64,000 nt of DNA from Zeimonas sp032027205 (GTDB taxonomy: Bacteria > Pseudomonadota > Gammaproteobacteria > Burkholderiales > Burkholderiaceae_E). A program made the position numbers and the translations under genes. The stretch is from contig JAVSMN010000001.1 of assembly GCA_032027205.1 (NCBI GenBank), positions 2,403,254-2,467,253 of the forward strand, read 5' to 3'. Numbering within the stretch: position 1 is the stretch's first letter; every line of letters begins with the position of its first letter. Below, piece after piece: positions 54,522-63,424 of this stretch. The notes below the pieces were generated by a model that searched no databases, was not told the DNA's origin, and saw only the letters and a list, made by a program, of their open reading frames with translations.

Positions 54522-55448
54522 TTATCCGGTTTCCATCATCCCGCGCTGGCGCGCGACGAAGTCGCCGGTGGTGTCGAAGCCTCGCAACTGCAGGATCGTG
54601 CTGCGCACTGCTGCTTCGGTGAGCACCGCCAGGTTGCGCCCGGCCGCCACCGGCACGACGACCTTCGGAATCGGCAGGCCGAGCACGTCTTCGGTAATCG
54701 CTTCGAGCGGAAGGCGCTGGTGCTCGTCGTTCATCGACGTGCGGCGCACCAGGTGCACGATGAGCTTGAGCGTCATTTTCCTGCGCACGGCGGCTTCGCC
54801 GAAGATCGTGCGGATGTCGAGCAGCCCGAGTCCGCGCACTTCGAGAAGATCGCGCAGCAGCGGCGGACAGCGGCCTTCGATCGCGTGCGGCGCGATGCGG
54901 GCGAACTCGACGACGTCGTCCGCGACCAGCCCGTGCCCGCGACTGACCAGCTCCAGCGCGAGCTCGCTCTTGCCCAGGCCCGACTCGCCGCTGATCAGCA
55001 CGCCCATGCCGAGCACGTCCATCAGCACGCCGTGCATCGAGCACGACGGCGCCACGGCCTTCGAAAGATACGTGCGCAGCGATTCGATGACGCGCGCCGA
55101 CGGCAGCGGGCAGGCGATCATCGGAAGGTCGTCGGCCTTCGCCGCGGCGAGCAGCGCGGGCGGCGGCTCGAGTCCCTCGGCGATGATGATCGCGGGAGGC
55201 TTGCTCTCCACCAGTTCGGCGACGAGCGCGCGATGCCGAGCGTCATCGAGCTGTTCGGTGTACGCCCGTTCGGCGTTGCCGTAGACGTGGATCCGGTTCG
55301 GGTGGATCAGGTTCAGGTAGCCGATGAGGTCGGCTGGCTCGATCGAGGCCGGGGTGGCCGTGCGGCCGCTGCCTGCCTCGCCGGCCAGCCACGACAGGCG
55401 AAGGTCTTCCCGGTTTTGATCGAAGAGGACGCGGACCGTGACGCTCAT
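54522..55448 (-). CDS. hprK: HPr kinase/phosphorylase
   Basis: Phosphorylates and dephosphorylates HPr on Ser46 according to energy state. The 308-aa protein has an N-terminal regulatory domain and a kinase domain with the P-loop GESGLGKS, the following LVADDVV (catalytic Asp), and the signature EVRGLGLLDIRTIFGEAAVR. Its location between ptsN and rapZ matches proteobacteria with an incomplete, regulatory phosphotransferase system. HPr and enzyme I are not in the window. Confidence 0.95.
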   Translation of the reverse strand: MSVTVRVLFDQNREDLRLSWLAGEAGSGRTATPASIEPADLIGYLNLIHPNRIHVYGNAERAYTEQLDDARHRALVAELVESKPPAIIIAEGLEPPPALLAAAKADDLPMIACPLPSARVIESLRTYLSKAVAPSCSMHGVLMDVLGMGVLISGESGLGKSELALELVSRGHGLVADDVVEFARIAPHAIEGRCPPLLRDLLEVRGLGLLDIRTIFGEAAVRRKMTLKLIVHLVRRTSMNDEHQRLPLEAITEDVLGLPIPKVVVPVAAGRNLAVLTEAAVRSTILQLRGFDTTGDFVARQRGMMETG

Positions 55449-55475
55449 GCGCGAAGCATACCCGCGCGTGGGACG

Positions 55476-55943
55476 TCAGCCGGCCGTTTCGGGTGCTTCC
55501 CCCGAGAGGATCCGATGCATGCGCACCGGGTCGTCGCAGGCGAGCAGCGACTCGCGCGTGGCGGTGTCGGCGAGCAGTTCGGCGAGTTCGGAGAGCAACT
55601 CGAGGTGTTCCTCGGTGGCGGCTTCCGGAACGAGCAGGAATACGAGCAGCCCGACCGGCTTGCCGTCGGGGGCGTCGAAGGGGATCGGCTGCGCGAGTCG
55701 AACCACCGCGGCCATCGCCTCCTTCGAGCCCTTGATCCGGCCGTGAGGGATCGCCACGCCTTCGCCCAGTCCGGTGGAGCCGAGCCGTTCGCGCGCGAAC
55801 AGCGAATCGAACACCTTGCCGCGCTCGATTCCGTGGTTGTTCTCGAACAGCAGGCCGACCTGCTCGAACAGCCGCTTCTTGCTCGTGACCGGCAGGTCGA
55901 GCACGATGTTCTGCGGAGGAAGTAACCGGGAGAGCCGATTCAT
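55476..55943 (-). CDS. ptsN: PTS EIIA-Ntr regulatory protein
   Basis: Phospho-acceptor of the nitrogen-related phosphotransferase chain; controls potassium uptake, phosphate and stress responses rather than sugar import. The 155-aa protein starts MNRLSRLLPPQNIVLDL and holds the active His in GVAIPHGRI. It lies with rpoN and hpf, the canonical neighbourhood. An earlier in-frame start at 55988 lacks homology. Confidence 0.95.
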   Translation of the reverse strand: MNRLSRLLPPQNIVLDLPVTSKKRLFEQVGLLFENNHGIERGKVFDSLFARERLGSTGLGEGVAIPHGRIKGSKEAMAAVVRLAQPIPFDAPDGKPVGLLVFLLVPEAATEEHLELLSELAELLADTATRESLLACDDPVRMHRILSGEAPETAG

Positions 55944-56103
55944 CGAGACTCCGCTCGCGCAGGCGACCGGGACGCTGCTATGCAACATCGAATAACACCC
56001 GCCGCGGCGAGCGCCGAAAGACGGGGATCATAGCCAGCGCGCGGCGCCGGTACAACCGCCGCCATTGCGCTGTGCAGCAAAACCACGGAAGTGACCGCGT
56101 GAC

Positions 56104-56424
56104 TCAGGATTCCGGCCGGAATTTCACCGAGTCGTGATCGAAACCATCGCGTTTTTCCTTGTATTTCGCCACTTGCCTGTCGAGCTTGTCGATCAGCGCG
56201 TCGATCGCGGCGTAAAGATCGCCGTCGCTCGCCTCGGCGAACAGGTCGTTGCCGGGCACGTGCAACGTCACCGCGGCGCGCTGCACCAACCGGTCGGTGC
56301 TCAGGTTCACCGTGGCTCCGATCGGCTCGTCGAAGTGGCGCTGGATGCGCTCGAGCTTCGTCTCTACGTACTGGCGGATCGCCGGCGTGAGGCCGACGTC
56401 GGGTGCGGAAATGGCGAGGTTCAT
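56104..56424 (-). CDS. hpf: Ribosome hibernation promoting factor (short form)
   Basis: 106 aa: MNLAISAPDVGLTPAIRQYVETKLERIQRHFDEPIGATVNLS... with ALIDKLDRQVAKYKEKR, the YfiA/HPF fold that plugs the decoding centre and promotes 100S ribosome dimers in stationary phase. It lacks the C-terminal dimerisation domain of long HPF, so it is the short type. It is directly downstream of rpoN. Confidence 0.93.
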   Translation of the reverse strand: MNLAISAPDVGLTPAIRQYVETKLERIQRHFDEPIGATVNLSTDRLVQRAAVTLHVPGNDLFAEASDGDLYAAIDALIDKLDRQVAKYKEKRDGFDHDSVKFRPES

Positions 56425-56522
56425 GGGGGTTTTCCTGAGGGCAGCGAGTTCTTGGCGAATGACGGAAGGCCGCAAGGTTCAGGCCCGAAGGCTCGGCCGG
56501 CCGCCGTGCAAGGATCGGGAGA

Positions 56523-58025
56523 CTACAGGGTTTTTCGCCGGGAAACGGTAGGGATGCGCATCGACTCCCGGTACTTCGCCACGGTGCGCCGCGCGACCAC
56601 GAAACCCTGCTCGCCGAGCAGTTCCGAGATGCGCCCGTCGGGCAGCGGATCGGCCGGGTCCTCCGCTTCGATCAGCTGGCGGATCATCGCGCGCACCGCC
56701 GTGCCGGAGGTGGCGCCCCCGCTGTCGGTGGCCAGGCGACTCCCGAAGAAATACTTCAGTTCGAAAGTGCCGAACGGGGTCAGGATGTACTTGCGCGACG
56801 TGACGCGCGAGACCGTCGATTCGTGCAGGCCGAGCGCGTCGGCGATCTCGCGCAGCACCAGCGGACGCATCGCCACCGCTCCGTGCGAGAAGAACGAGCG
56901 TTGCCGGTCCACGATCGCCTGCGCCACGCGCAGGATCGTGTCGAAGCGCTGCTGCAGGTTCTTGATCAGCCATCGCGCCTCCTGCAATTGTCCGGAGAGG
57001 CCCGGCGCGGCGCCGCGGTTGAGCTTGAGCACCTGCGCGTAGGCGTCGTTCACGCGCAGCTTCGGCATCACGGAAGGATTCAGCGTGGCGATCCAGCTGC
57101 CGCGAACGCGGCGCGCGATCACGTCGGGAACGACGAAGCCGGCATGCTCGGAGCCGAACTCGGCGCCCGGTCGCGGGTCGAGTTGCTGGATCAGCGCCTG
57201 CGCGTCGCGCAGCGCCTCGTCGTCGCAGCGCAGCGCGCGCCGCAATCGGGAGAAATCCTTCGAGGCGAGCGATTCGAGGTGGCGATCGACGATCGCGCGC
57301 GCCAGGCGCAGCGTCTCGAGCGCCTGCGAGGGCTGGGTCGGCTTACTGTCGGCCAGGCGGCGATCGAGCTGCAACTGCAGGCACTCGCGAAGATCGCTCG
57401 CGCCGACGCCGGCCGGATCGAAGCTCTGCAGCAGGCGCAGCGCGGTGGCGAGCTCCTCCTCCGAGACGTCGAGCTCGGCGGGGAGCATGTTCGCCACTTC
57501 CGCCGGCGACGATTCGAGGAAGCCGTCGTCGTCGAGCGCGTCGATCATCAACTGGACGAGCACGCGGTCGCGCGCAGTGCAGCGCGTGGCGGCCAACTGC
57601 TCGCCCAGGTGCTCGCGCAGCGAGATCGTCGCCGCGGCCAGCTGCGGGTAATCGCGTTCGTCGTCGTCGGCCAGTGCGCGCCCGCCCTCGAAGCTCCAGT
57701 CGCCGCCGCGATCGTCGTCGCCGCCGTCGTCCCAGCGATCGACGCTCCAGTCGGCCTCGCGCGCCTCGCCGTCGTCGTCGCGCTGCACGGAATCGGATTC
57801 GCTCGCCGGCGACGATGCGCGGCTGTCGAGCGAGCCGCTGGCCGCCACGCGAACGCAATCGGCGAAGGGGTCGTCGAGACGCTCGAGCAGCGGATTGTCG
57901 GCGAGCGCCTGCTCGATCTCCTGGGTCAGTTCGAGCGTGGAAAGCTGCAGCAGCCGGATCGATTGCTGCAGCTGCGGAGTGAGCGCCAGCTGCTGCGATT
58001 GCCGCAGTTGCAGCGATGGCTTCAT
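56523..58025 (-). CDS. rpoN: RNA polymerase sigma-54 factor
   Basis: 500 aa. Region I is Gln/Leu-rich (MKPSLQLRQSQQLALTPQLQQSIRLLQLS), followed by an acidic region II near residues 65-130, the core-binding domain, the helix-turn-helix LREIADALGLHESTVSRVTSRKYI and the RpoN box ARRTVAKYRE near the end. It recognises -24/-12 promoters and needs an AAA+ activator; none is in the window. The gene follows lptB after 12 bases, the common arrangement. Confidence 0.97.
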   Translation of the reverse strand: MKPSLQLRQSQQLALTPQLQQSIRLLQLSTLELTQEIEQALADNPLLERLDDPFADCVRVAASGSLDSRASSPASESDSVQRDDDGEAREADWSVDRWDDGGDDDRGGDWSFEGGRALADDDERDYPQLAAATISLREHLGEQLAATRCTARDRVLVQLMIDALDDDGFLESSPAEVANMLPAELDVSEEELATALRLLQSFDPAGVGASDLRECLQLQLDRRLADSKPTQPSQALETLRLARAIVDRHLESLASKDFSRLRRALRCDDEALRDAQALIQQLDPRPGAEFGSEHAGFVVPDVIARRVRGSWIATLNPSVMPKLRVNDAYAQVLKLNRGAAPGLSGQLQEARWLIKNLQQRFDTILRVAQAIVDRQRSFFSHGAVAMRPLVLREIADALGLHESTVSRVTSRKYILTPFGTFELKYFFGSRLATDSGGATSGTAVRAMIRQLIEAEDPADPLPDGRISELLGEQGFVVARRTVAKYRESMRIPTVSRRKTL

Positions 58026-58037
58026 GCGCTGCAGTGC

Positions 58038-58808
58038 CTACATGGAGAAGTGTTCGCCGAGATAATACCGGCGGACGTCCTCATTCTGAACAACCTCGTC
58101 GGGGCGGCCGGAAGCAAGAACAGTACCAGCCCTGATGATATACGCGCGGTCACAGATTCCAAGCGTTTCGCGAACGTTGTGATCGGTGATGAGCACGCCG
58201 ATTTGACGATCCTTGAGGAAACGCACGATTCGCTGGATTTCGATGACGGCGATCGGGTCGATGCCGGCGAACGGCTCGTCGAGCAGGATGAAGCGCGGCG
58301 AGCCGGCCAGCGCGCGCGCGATCTCGACGCGTCGGCGTTCGCCGCCGGACAGCGACTGGGCGCTGTTCGAGCGGATGTGCTCGATCTGCAACTCCGCCAG
58401 CAACGCGTCGAGGCGCTCGTCGATTTCGCGCCGGGCGAGCGGCCGCCCGCGCTCGTCGAGTTGCAGTTCGAGCACCGCGACGATGTTCTCCTCGACGCTG
58501 AGCTTGCGGAACACCGATGCTTCCTGCGGAAGGTACGACAGCCCCAGCCGCGCGCGTCGATGGATCGGCAGGTGTCCGATCGGGGTGCCGTCGAGCTCGA
58601 TCGTTCCGCCGTCGGAGGGAACGAGTCCGACGATCATGTAGAAGCACGTCGTCTTGCCCGCACCGTTCGGGCCGAGCAGGCCGACCACCTCGCCGCTGGC
58701 GACGTCCAGCGAAACGTCCTGCACCACCTTTCGGCCGTGGTAGGCCTTCATCAGGTGCCGTGCGACCAACCGGCTGTCGGCCCGGTCCGGCGGCGCGCGC
58801 CCGATCAT
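58038..58808 (-). CDS. lptB: LPS export ABC transporter ATPase
   Basis: Powers extraction of lipopolysaccharide from the inner membrane with LptF/LptG. The 256-aa protein has GPNGAGKTT (Walker A), the Q-loop LPQEASVFRKLSVEEN, signature LSGGERRRVEIARAL, FILLDEPFAGIDP (Walker B) and the switch His in TDHNVRETL. It overlaps lptA by 4 bases. lptF and lptG are elsewhere. Confidence 0.97.
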   Translation of the reverse strand: MIGRAPPDRADSRLVARHLMKAYHGRKVVQDVSLDVASGEVVGLLGPNGAGKTTCFYMIVGLVPSDGGTIELDGTPIGHLPIHRRARLGLSYLPQEASVFRKLSVEENIVAVLELQLDERGRPLARREIDERLDALLAELQIEHIRSNSAQSLSGGERRRVEIARALAGSPRFILLDEPFAGIDPIAVIEIQRIVRFLKDRQIGVLITDHNVRETLGICDRAYIIRAGTVLASGRPDEVVQNEDVRRYYLGEHFSM

Positions 58809-59503
58809 TGGCCCGATCCGCTGTCCTGAGGCACTTCGATGCGGTCGTCCTGTTTCAGCGGCACCGGCGCAGAGGGTTTCGGCGCGGCCTCCGGCTTCTG
58901 CTCCCGCGGCTGGATCACCACGCGCACGCGCCCGCCTGGGTTCTCGGCGGTGCCCGAGCGCGCATCGCCGCCCTCGACCGTGAAGAACTCGGTGCGCGAT
59001 TCGTACAGGATATCCTTGCCGTGGACTTCGTCGACGACGCGGCCGTTGTCGGTTCGCTGCAGCGTCGCGCGGCTCTGCAGATGCGCCGTTTCCGCCTTGC
59101 CGTCGTAGTCGATCTGCTGGGCGTGCCCTTCGATCCACTGGTTGCCCGGGCCGTCGCGCTTCTGTCGGAAACGGGCCGGCTCGCCGGTGGCGGTCGCGTA
59201 CTGGTACCCGTCGGGCTCCTGGCGGACGACGAGCCGGTCGGCGAGCAGGCGGATCGTCCCCTTGGTGAGCACGACGTTGCCGGTGAACACGTTGACCTGC
59301 TTCGCGTCGTCGTACTGCATGCGGTCGGACTCGACCTGCGTGGGCGCCTCGCTGTCGCCTTTCGCGGCGAACGATGGCGACGCGACGCCGGCGAGCACGG
59401 CCGCGAGCGACAGCGCGAGCGAGCAGGCGGTTGCGCGGGCGAGGGTGGTCTCGCGCAGGATACGGGCGGGCGGGAGCAAGGGAAGGTCGTTGGACGCGCG
59501 CAT
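58805..59503 (-). CDS. lptA: LPS transport periplasmic protein LptA
   Basis: Forms the periplasmic bridge that carries LPS to the outer membrane. The 232-aa protein has a signal peptide ending SFAAKGD, then the OstA/LptA beta-jellyroll (QVESDRMQYDDAKQVNVFTGNVVLTKGTIRLLADRLVVRQ, RQKRDGPGNQWIEGHAQQIDYDG). The C-terminal 45 residues are Pro/Lys-rich. I used ATG 59503, 2 bases after the lptC stop; a start at 59536 would overlap lptC by 11 codons. Confidence 0.92.
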   Translation of the reverse strand: MRASNDLPLLPPARILRETTLARATACSLALSLAAVLAGVASPSFAAKGDSEAPTQVESDRMQYDDAKQVNVFTGNVVLTKGTIRLLADRLVVRQEPDGYQYATATGEPARFRQKRDGPGNQWIEGHAQQIDYDGKAETAHLQSRATLQRTDNGRVVDEVHGKDILYESRTEFFTVEGGDARSGTAENPGGRVRVVIQPREQKPEAAPKPSAPVPLKQDDRIEVPQDSGSGQ

Positions 59504-59505
59504 GT

Positions 59506-60105
59506 TCAGCGGGACGTTTGCGGCGGCGGCTGCCACGTGAACGTCACCTGGGAATCGACCTTCAACGAGCGGGCCGCATTATCGAATTCCATTCCGACGC
59601 CCGTCAAGACGGACCCTCCGCGTTCGATGCGCACCGGCTGGTCGCTGCGAGCGATCTGCGTGTCGCTGTAGATCGTCGCCTTCTCGGTGCGGATCGTCAT
59701 CCGCGGCTCGTCGGCGAGCGGCGCCCGCACCAGCACGACGTCGCCGGTGAGCACCGTCTGCGAACCGTCGGCGTTCGAGCGCCCCTGATCCGCGCGCACG
59801 GTTACCCGGGGACGGTCGGGATCGACGCTCACCAGGACCGGCGACTGGTACACGCTGGTGCCGTCCTCCGGGTAGTGCAGCAGGTGCTCGGCGGAAATCC
59901 GGTAGACGGGGTTGCCGCGAACGTCGATGCGCGTGAACACGGCGTCGTCGAGGAAGTAATCGGGTTCGCCGGCCGGGGTGCGTACACGCGCACGAGCCTC
60001 TTCACTCTGGGATTGCAGCGCCAGGTACCAGGTGCCGGCGGCCAGCGCTGCGAGCAGAGCGAGGGAAACGCCGGCTGCGAGCTGGTCCCAGTTGCGCCGC
60101 CTCAT
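59506..60105 (-). CDS. lptC: LPS export protein LptC
   Basis: Inner-membrane-anchored component that hands LPS from LptBFG to LptA. The 199-aa protein has an N-terminal membrane helix (about 11-28) and a beta-jellyroll (EPDYFLDDAVFTRIDVRGNPVYRISAEHLLHYPEDG, VLTGDVVLVRAP). It overlaps the kdsC stop by 4 bases and precedes lptA. Confidence 0.92.
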   Translation of the reverse strand: MRRRNWDQLAAGVSLALLAALAAGTWYLALQSQSEEARARVRTPAGEPDYFLDDAVFTRIDVRGNPVYRISAEHLLHYPEDGTSVYQSPVLVSVDPDRPRVTVRADQGRSNADGSQTVLTGDVVLVRAPLADEPRMTIRTEKATIYSDTQIARSDQPVRIERGGSVLTGVGMEFDNAARSLKVDSQVTFTWQPPPQTSR

Positions 60106-60665
60106 CGCGGACTGTCCGGCACGCCGGCGTAGCGCGCCAGCGCGGCGTCGAAGACGCCTTGGGCACGCAGCACGAATTCGGCGAACTCGCGCACTGCGCC
60201 GCGGCCGGCAGGCAGTGCGGAGACCCAGTGCGCGAGTTCGCGCACCTCGCGCGGCGCGTCGACTACGGTGGCGGCAAGACCGGCGACCGACATCGCACGC
60301 AGGTCGGGCCAGTCATCGCCGACGAAGGCGCATTCGGCCAGCGCGATGCCGCGCTGCACGCACAGCGCTTGCAGCGCCTGCGCCTTGTCGGGCACCGCCT
60401 GCAGCACGTCGTCGATGCGCAATTCGGCTGCGCGTGCCTCGACGATCGTCGATCGCCGCGCGGTGACGAGCGCGATGCGAATCCCGGCCTCGCGCAACAG
60501 CGTCAGCCCGAAGCCGTCGCGCGCCGAGAAGGACTTCATCGCCTCGCCGTCGCGCCCGATGTGCAATCGCGCGTCGGTGAGCGTGCCGTCGACGTCGAGC
60601 GCGACCAGCCGCACCCGCGCCGCACGTGCCACGGCCTCGTCCGTCCTCGCCCCTTCACCCTTCAC
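60102..60665 (-). CDS. kdsC: 3-deoxy-D-manno-octulosonate 8-phosphate phosphatase
   Basis: HAD-family phosphatase making free Kdo for lipid A core. The 187-aa frame begins at GTG 60665, which lies inside the heptamer repeat; the conserved domain starts about VRLVALDVDGTLTDARLHIGRDGEAMKSF, with DVDGT (catalytic Asp pair) and GDDWPDLRAM. A downstream GTG at 60632 (VARAARVRLVALD) would give 176 aa, nearer the family's start, so the N-terminus is uncertain. It is coupled to lptC and follows kdsD. Confidence 0.9.
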   Translation of the reverse strand: MKGEGARTDEAVARAARVRLVALDVDGTLTDARLHIGRDGEAMKSFSARDGFGLTLLREAGIRIALVTARRSTIVEARAAELRIDDVLQAVPDKAQALQALCVQRGIALAECAFVGDDWPDLRAMSVAGLAATVVDAPREVRELAHWVSALPAGRGAVREFAEFVLRAQGVFDAALARYAGVPDSPR

Positions 60666-60679
60666 CCTTCACCCTTCAC
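60651..60679 (+). repeat. Heptamer repeat (CCCTTCA)x4 at the kdsD-kdsC junction
   Basis: Four exact units, 60651-60678, the same heptamer as at 44168-44250. It covers the gap between the kdsD stop and the start of kdsC and includes the GTG used as the longest kdsC start. Because each unit offers a GTG in a new frame, only the copy at 60665 is in frame. Confidence 0.85.
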
Positions 60680-60687
60680 GGTGTGGT

Positions 60688-61704
60688 TCAGACGATCTTC
60701 GCCGCCAGCAGATCGTGTACGTTCAACGCGCCCACCAGCCGCGCGTCCTCATCGACAACGAGCAATTGGGTGATGCGCCGCTCCTCCATCAGGTGTACCG
60801 CCTCGGCGGCGAGCGCGAGGGCGCCGATCGTCGCGGGCGCGCGCGTCATCACCGAGTCGATGCGCAGTGCGCGCAGGTCGCGTCCCTGCTCGAGCAGGCG
60901 ACGCAGGTCGCCGTCGGTGAAGATTCCCGCGAGCCGCCCCGTATCGTCGAGCACGGCCGTCATGCCCATCCGCTTGCGCGTGATCTCGATGATCGCGTCC
61001 ACCACGCGCGCGTCTCTGCGCACGGCAGGCAGCGCGTCGCCCGAACGCATGACGTCGGTCACGCGCGTGAGCAGTCGCCGGCCGAGCAGCCCGCCCGGAT
61101 GCGAACGGGCGAAGTCTTCGGGCCCGAAGCCGCGCGCATCGAGCAGCGCCACGGCGAGCGCGTCGCCCAGCGCCAGCGCCGCGGTCGTGCTCGCGGTGGG
61201 GGCGAGATTCATCGGGCACGCTTCGCGATCGACACGCGCGTTCAGGTGCACGTCGGCTGCGCGCGCGAGCGGCGACGCATCGTTGCCGGTAATCGCGACC
61301 AGGCGCGCGCCCTGGCGCTTGACGATCGGCACGATCGTCACCAGCTCCTCGGTGCTGCCCGAATTCGACAGAGCGACGAAGACGTCGTCGCGGGTGATCA
61401 TCCCGAGGTCGCCATGGCTCGCTTCGGCCGGATGCACGAAGAACGACGGCGTTCCGGTGGAGGCGAAGGTGGCGGCGATCTTGCGCGCGACGTGGCCCGA
61501 CTTGCCCATTCCGCTGACGACGATGCGTCCGCGGCAGGCGAGGATCAGCGAGCAGGCGTCGGCGAATCGCTCGTCGATGCGCTCGGCGAGCGCCGCCACC
61601 GCTTCGGCCTCGATGCGCAGCACCTCGCGCGCGCGCGCGAGCAGGCGGGCGGGTTCGATGCCGCGGGCTGGTGTGGCAGGCGTGTCCACGCCGGTGTCGC
61701 TCAT
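60688..61704 (-). CDS. kdsD: Arabinose-5-phosphate isomerase
   Basis: Converts ribulose 5-phosphate to arabinose 5-phosphate, the first step to Kdo. The 338-aa protein has an N-terminal SIS domain (GRIVVSGMGKSGHVARKIAATFASTGTPSFFVHPAEASHGDLG, ALSNSGSTEEL) and two CBS domains (VMRSGDALPAV... and VMTRAPATIGALALAAEAVHLMEERRITQLLVVDE). Its ATG has no ribosome-binding site, and TATACT ends 7 bases upstream, so its message may be leaderless. It starts the kdsD-kdsC-lptC-lptA-lptB-rpoN run and is divergent from mlaF. Confidence 0.96.
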   Translation of the reverse strand: MSDTGVDTPATPARGIEPARLLARAREVLRIEAEAVAALAERIDERFADACSLILACRGRIVVSGMGKSGHVARKIAATFASTGTPSFFVHPAEASHGDLGMITRDDVFVALSNSGSTEELVTIVPIVKRQGARLVAITGNDASPLARAADVHLNARVDREACPMNLAPTASTTAALALGDALAVALLDARGFGPEDFARSHPGGLLGRRLLTRVTDVMRSGDALPAVRRDARVVDAIIEITRKRMGMTAVLDDTGRLAGIFTDGDLRRLLEQGRDLRALRIDSVMTRAPATIGALALAAEAVHLMEERRITQLLVVDEDARLVGALNVHDLLAAKIV

Positions 61705-61791
61705 CCGGGCGAGTATAAGGGTGGCCGGTTAGAATCGCGGGTTCGACGTGTCACGCCGATTTCTTCCGCCACTGAGATTCGCCACTGTTCG

Positions 61792-62589
61792 ATGACTGAG
61801 TTCCTCACGCTGGATTCGGTCCGCTTCGGGTACGGCTCCCGCGTCATCCTGAACGACGTGTCGATGCGCTTCGAGCGCGGCAAGGTCGTCGCGCTGATCG
61901 GGGGCTCGGGGTCGGGCAAGACGACGATCCTGCGCCTGATCGGCGGGCAGTTGCGCCCGCAGTCGGGGCGCATCGTCTTCGATGGCAGCGATGTGCACGC
62001 ACTCGATCGCGACGAGCTGTACCGGCTGCGCCGCCGCATGGGGATGCTCTACCAGTTCGGTGCGCTGTTCACCGACCTCACGTCGTTCGAGAACGTCGCC
62101 TTCCCGCTGCGCGAGCACACCGACCTGCCCGAGGAGATGATCCGCGACCTCGTCCTGATGAAGCTCGAGGCGGTCGGGCTGCGCGGCGCCGCGCAGTTCG
62201 GCACCTCCCAGCTCTCGGGCGGGATGGCGCGGCGCGTCGCGCTCGCGCGAGCGATCGCGCTCGACCCGCCGCTGATCATGTACGACGAGCCCTTCGCCGG
62301 CCTGGACCCGGTTGCGCTGGCCACCGTCGCCCGGCTCATCCGGCGCCTGAACGACTCGCTCGATTGCGCGTCGATCGTCGTCTCGCACGACATCAAGGAC
62401 GCGTTCGCGATCGCCGACTACGTCTACCTGCTCGCACAGGGTCGCATCGCCGCCTGTGGCACGCCCGCGGAGATGCGCACCTCCGACGACCCGAACGTGC
62501 GCCAGTTCCTAGAAGGCGACGTCGATGGTCCGATCGCCTTCCACTACCAGGCGAAGCCGCTCGCCGCCGATCTCGGACTGCCTGCATGA
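61792..62589 (+). CDS. mlaF: Phospholipid ABC transporter ATPase MlaF
   Basis: ATPase of the Mla system that moves phospholipids between the membranes and maintains outer-membrane asymmetry. The 265-aa protein has GGSGSGKTT (Walker A), LSGGMARRVALARAIALDPPLIMYDEPFAGLDP (signature and Walker B) and the His switch SHDIKD. It begins the plus-strand mla operon, 87 bases from the divergent kdsD. Confidence 0.96.
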   Translation: MTEFLTLDSVRFGYGSRVILNDVSMRFERGKVVALIGGSGSGKTTILRLIGGQLRPQSGRIVFDGSDVHALDRDELYRLRRRMGMLYQFGALFTDLTSFENVAFPLREHTDLPEEMIRDLVLMKLEAVGLRGAAQFGTSQLSGGMARRVALARAIALDPPLIMYDEPFAGLDPVALATVARLIRRLNDSLDCASIVVSHDIKDAFAIADYVYLLAQGRIAACGTPAEMRTSDDPNVRQFLEGDVDGPIAFHYQAKPLAADLGLPA

Positions 62590-62602
62590 GCGACGGCCTC
62601 CG

Positions 62603-63382
62603 ATGACACGCACGCTGCTGCCCGTCGCCTGGCTGCTCGACTTCGTCGCCTACACCGGACGCGCGACCCGCTTCTTCCTGCGACTGTGCTGGCTGGGGCT
62701 GGGTTCGATCCGCCGCTTGCGGCTGGTCGTCGACCAGATCCATTTCATCGGCAATTACTCGTTGTCGATCATCCTGGTTTCCGGGTTGTTGATCGGCTTC
62801 GTGCTCGGGCTGCAGGGCTACTACACGCTGCGCCGCTACGGATCGGAGGAGGCGCTCGGGCTGCTCGTCACGCTATCGCTGGTGCGCGAGCTCGGCCCGG
62901 TAGTCACCGCGCTGCTGTTCGCCGGGCGCGCCGGCACCTCGCTCACCGCCGAGGTCGGCTTGATGAAAGCCGGCGAGCAGATCGACGCGATGGAGATGAT
63001 GGCGGTCGATCCGGTAGCACGCGTGCTCGCGCCGCGCTTCCTCGCCGCGGTGATCGCCATGCCGTTGCTCGCCGCGCTGTTCTCGGCGCTGGGCGTGCTC
63101 GGCGGATACCTGGTCGGCGTCGCGATGATCGGCGTCGACCCGGGCGCGTTCTGGTCGCAGATGCAAGGCGGCGTCGACTGGCTCGCCGACGTCGGCAACG
63201 GCGTGCTCAAGAGCATCGTGTTCGGCTTCACCGTGGCCTTCGTCGCGCTGTTCGTCGGCTACAACGCACAACCCACGCCCGAGGGCGTCGCGCGCGCGAC
63301 GACCACCACCGTCGTCAGCGCGTCGCTGGCGATCCTCGGGCTCGACTTCATTCTCACCGCGCTGATGTTCAGCTCCACCTGA
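62603..63382 (+). CDS. mlaE: Phospholipid ABC transporter permease MlaE
   Basis: 259 aa; inner-membrane permease with an N-terminal interfacial helix and five membrane helices of the MlaE fold (RRYGSEEALGLLVTLSLVRELGPVVTALLFAGRAGTSLTAEVGLMKAGEQIDAM and the EQIDAM loop). I took ATG 62603 (MTRTLLPVAWLLDFVAYTGR); an earlier in-frame start at 62525 lies within mlaF. It lies 13 bases after mlaF. Confidence 0.95.
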   Translation: MTRTLLPVAWLLDFVAYTGRATRFFLRLCWLGLGSIRRLRLVVDQIHFIGNYSLSIILVSGLLIGFVLGLQGYYTLRRYGSEEALGLLVTLSLVRELGPVVTALLFAGRAGTSLTAEVGLMKAGEQIDAMEMMAVDPVARVLAPRFLAAVIAMPLLAALFSALGVLGGYLVGVAMIGVDPGAFWSQMQGGVDWLADVGNGVLKSIVFGFTVAFVALFVGYNAQPTPEGVARATTTTVVSASLAILGLDFILTALMFSST

Positions 63383-63424
63383 CATGCGCGAAGCCGGAGC
63401 GAAACCAATGCGGAGAACCGCTCG

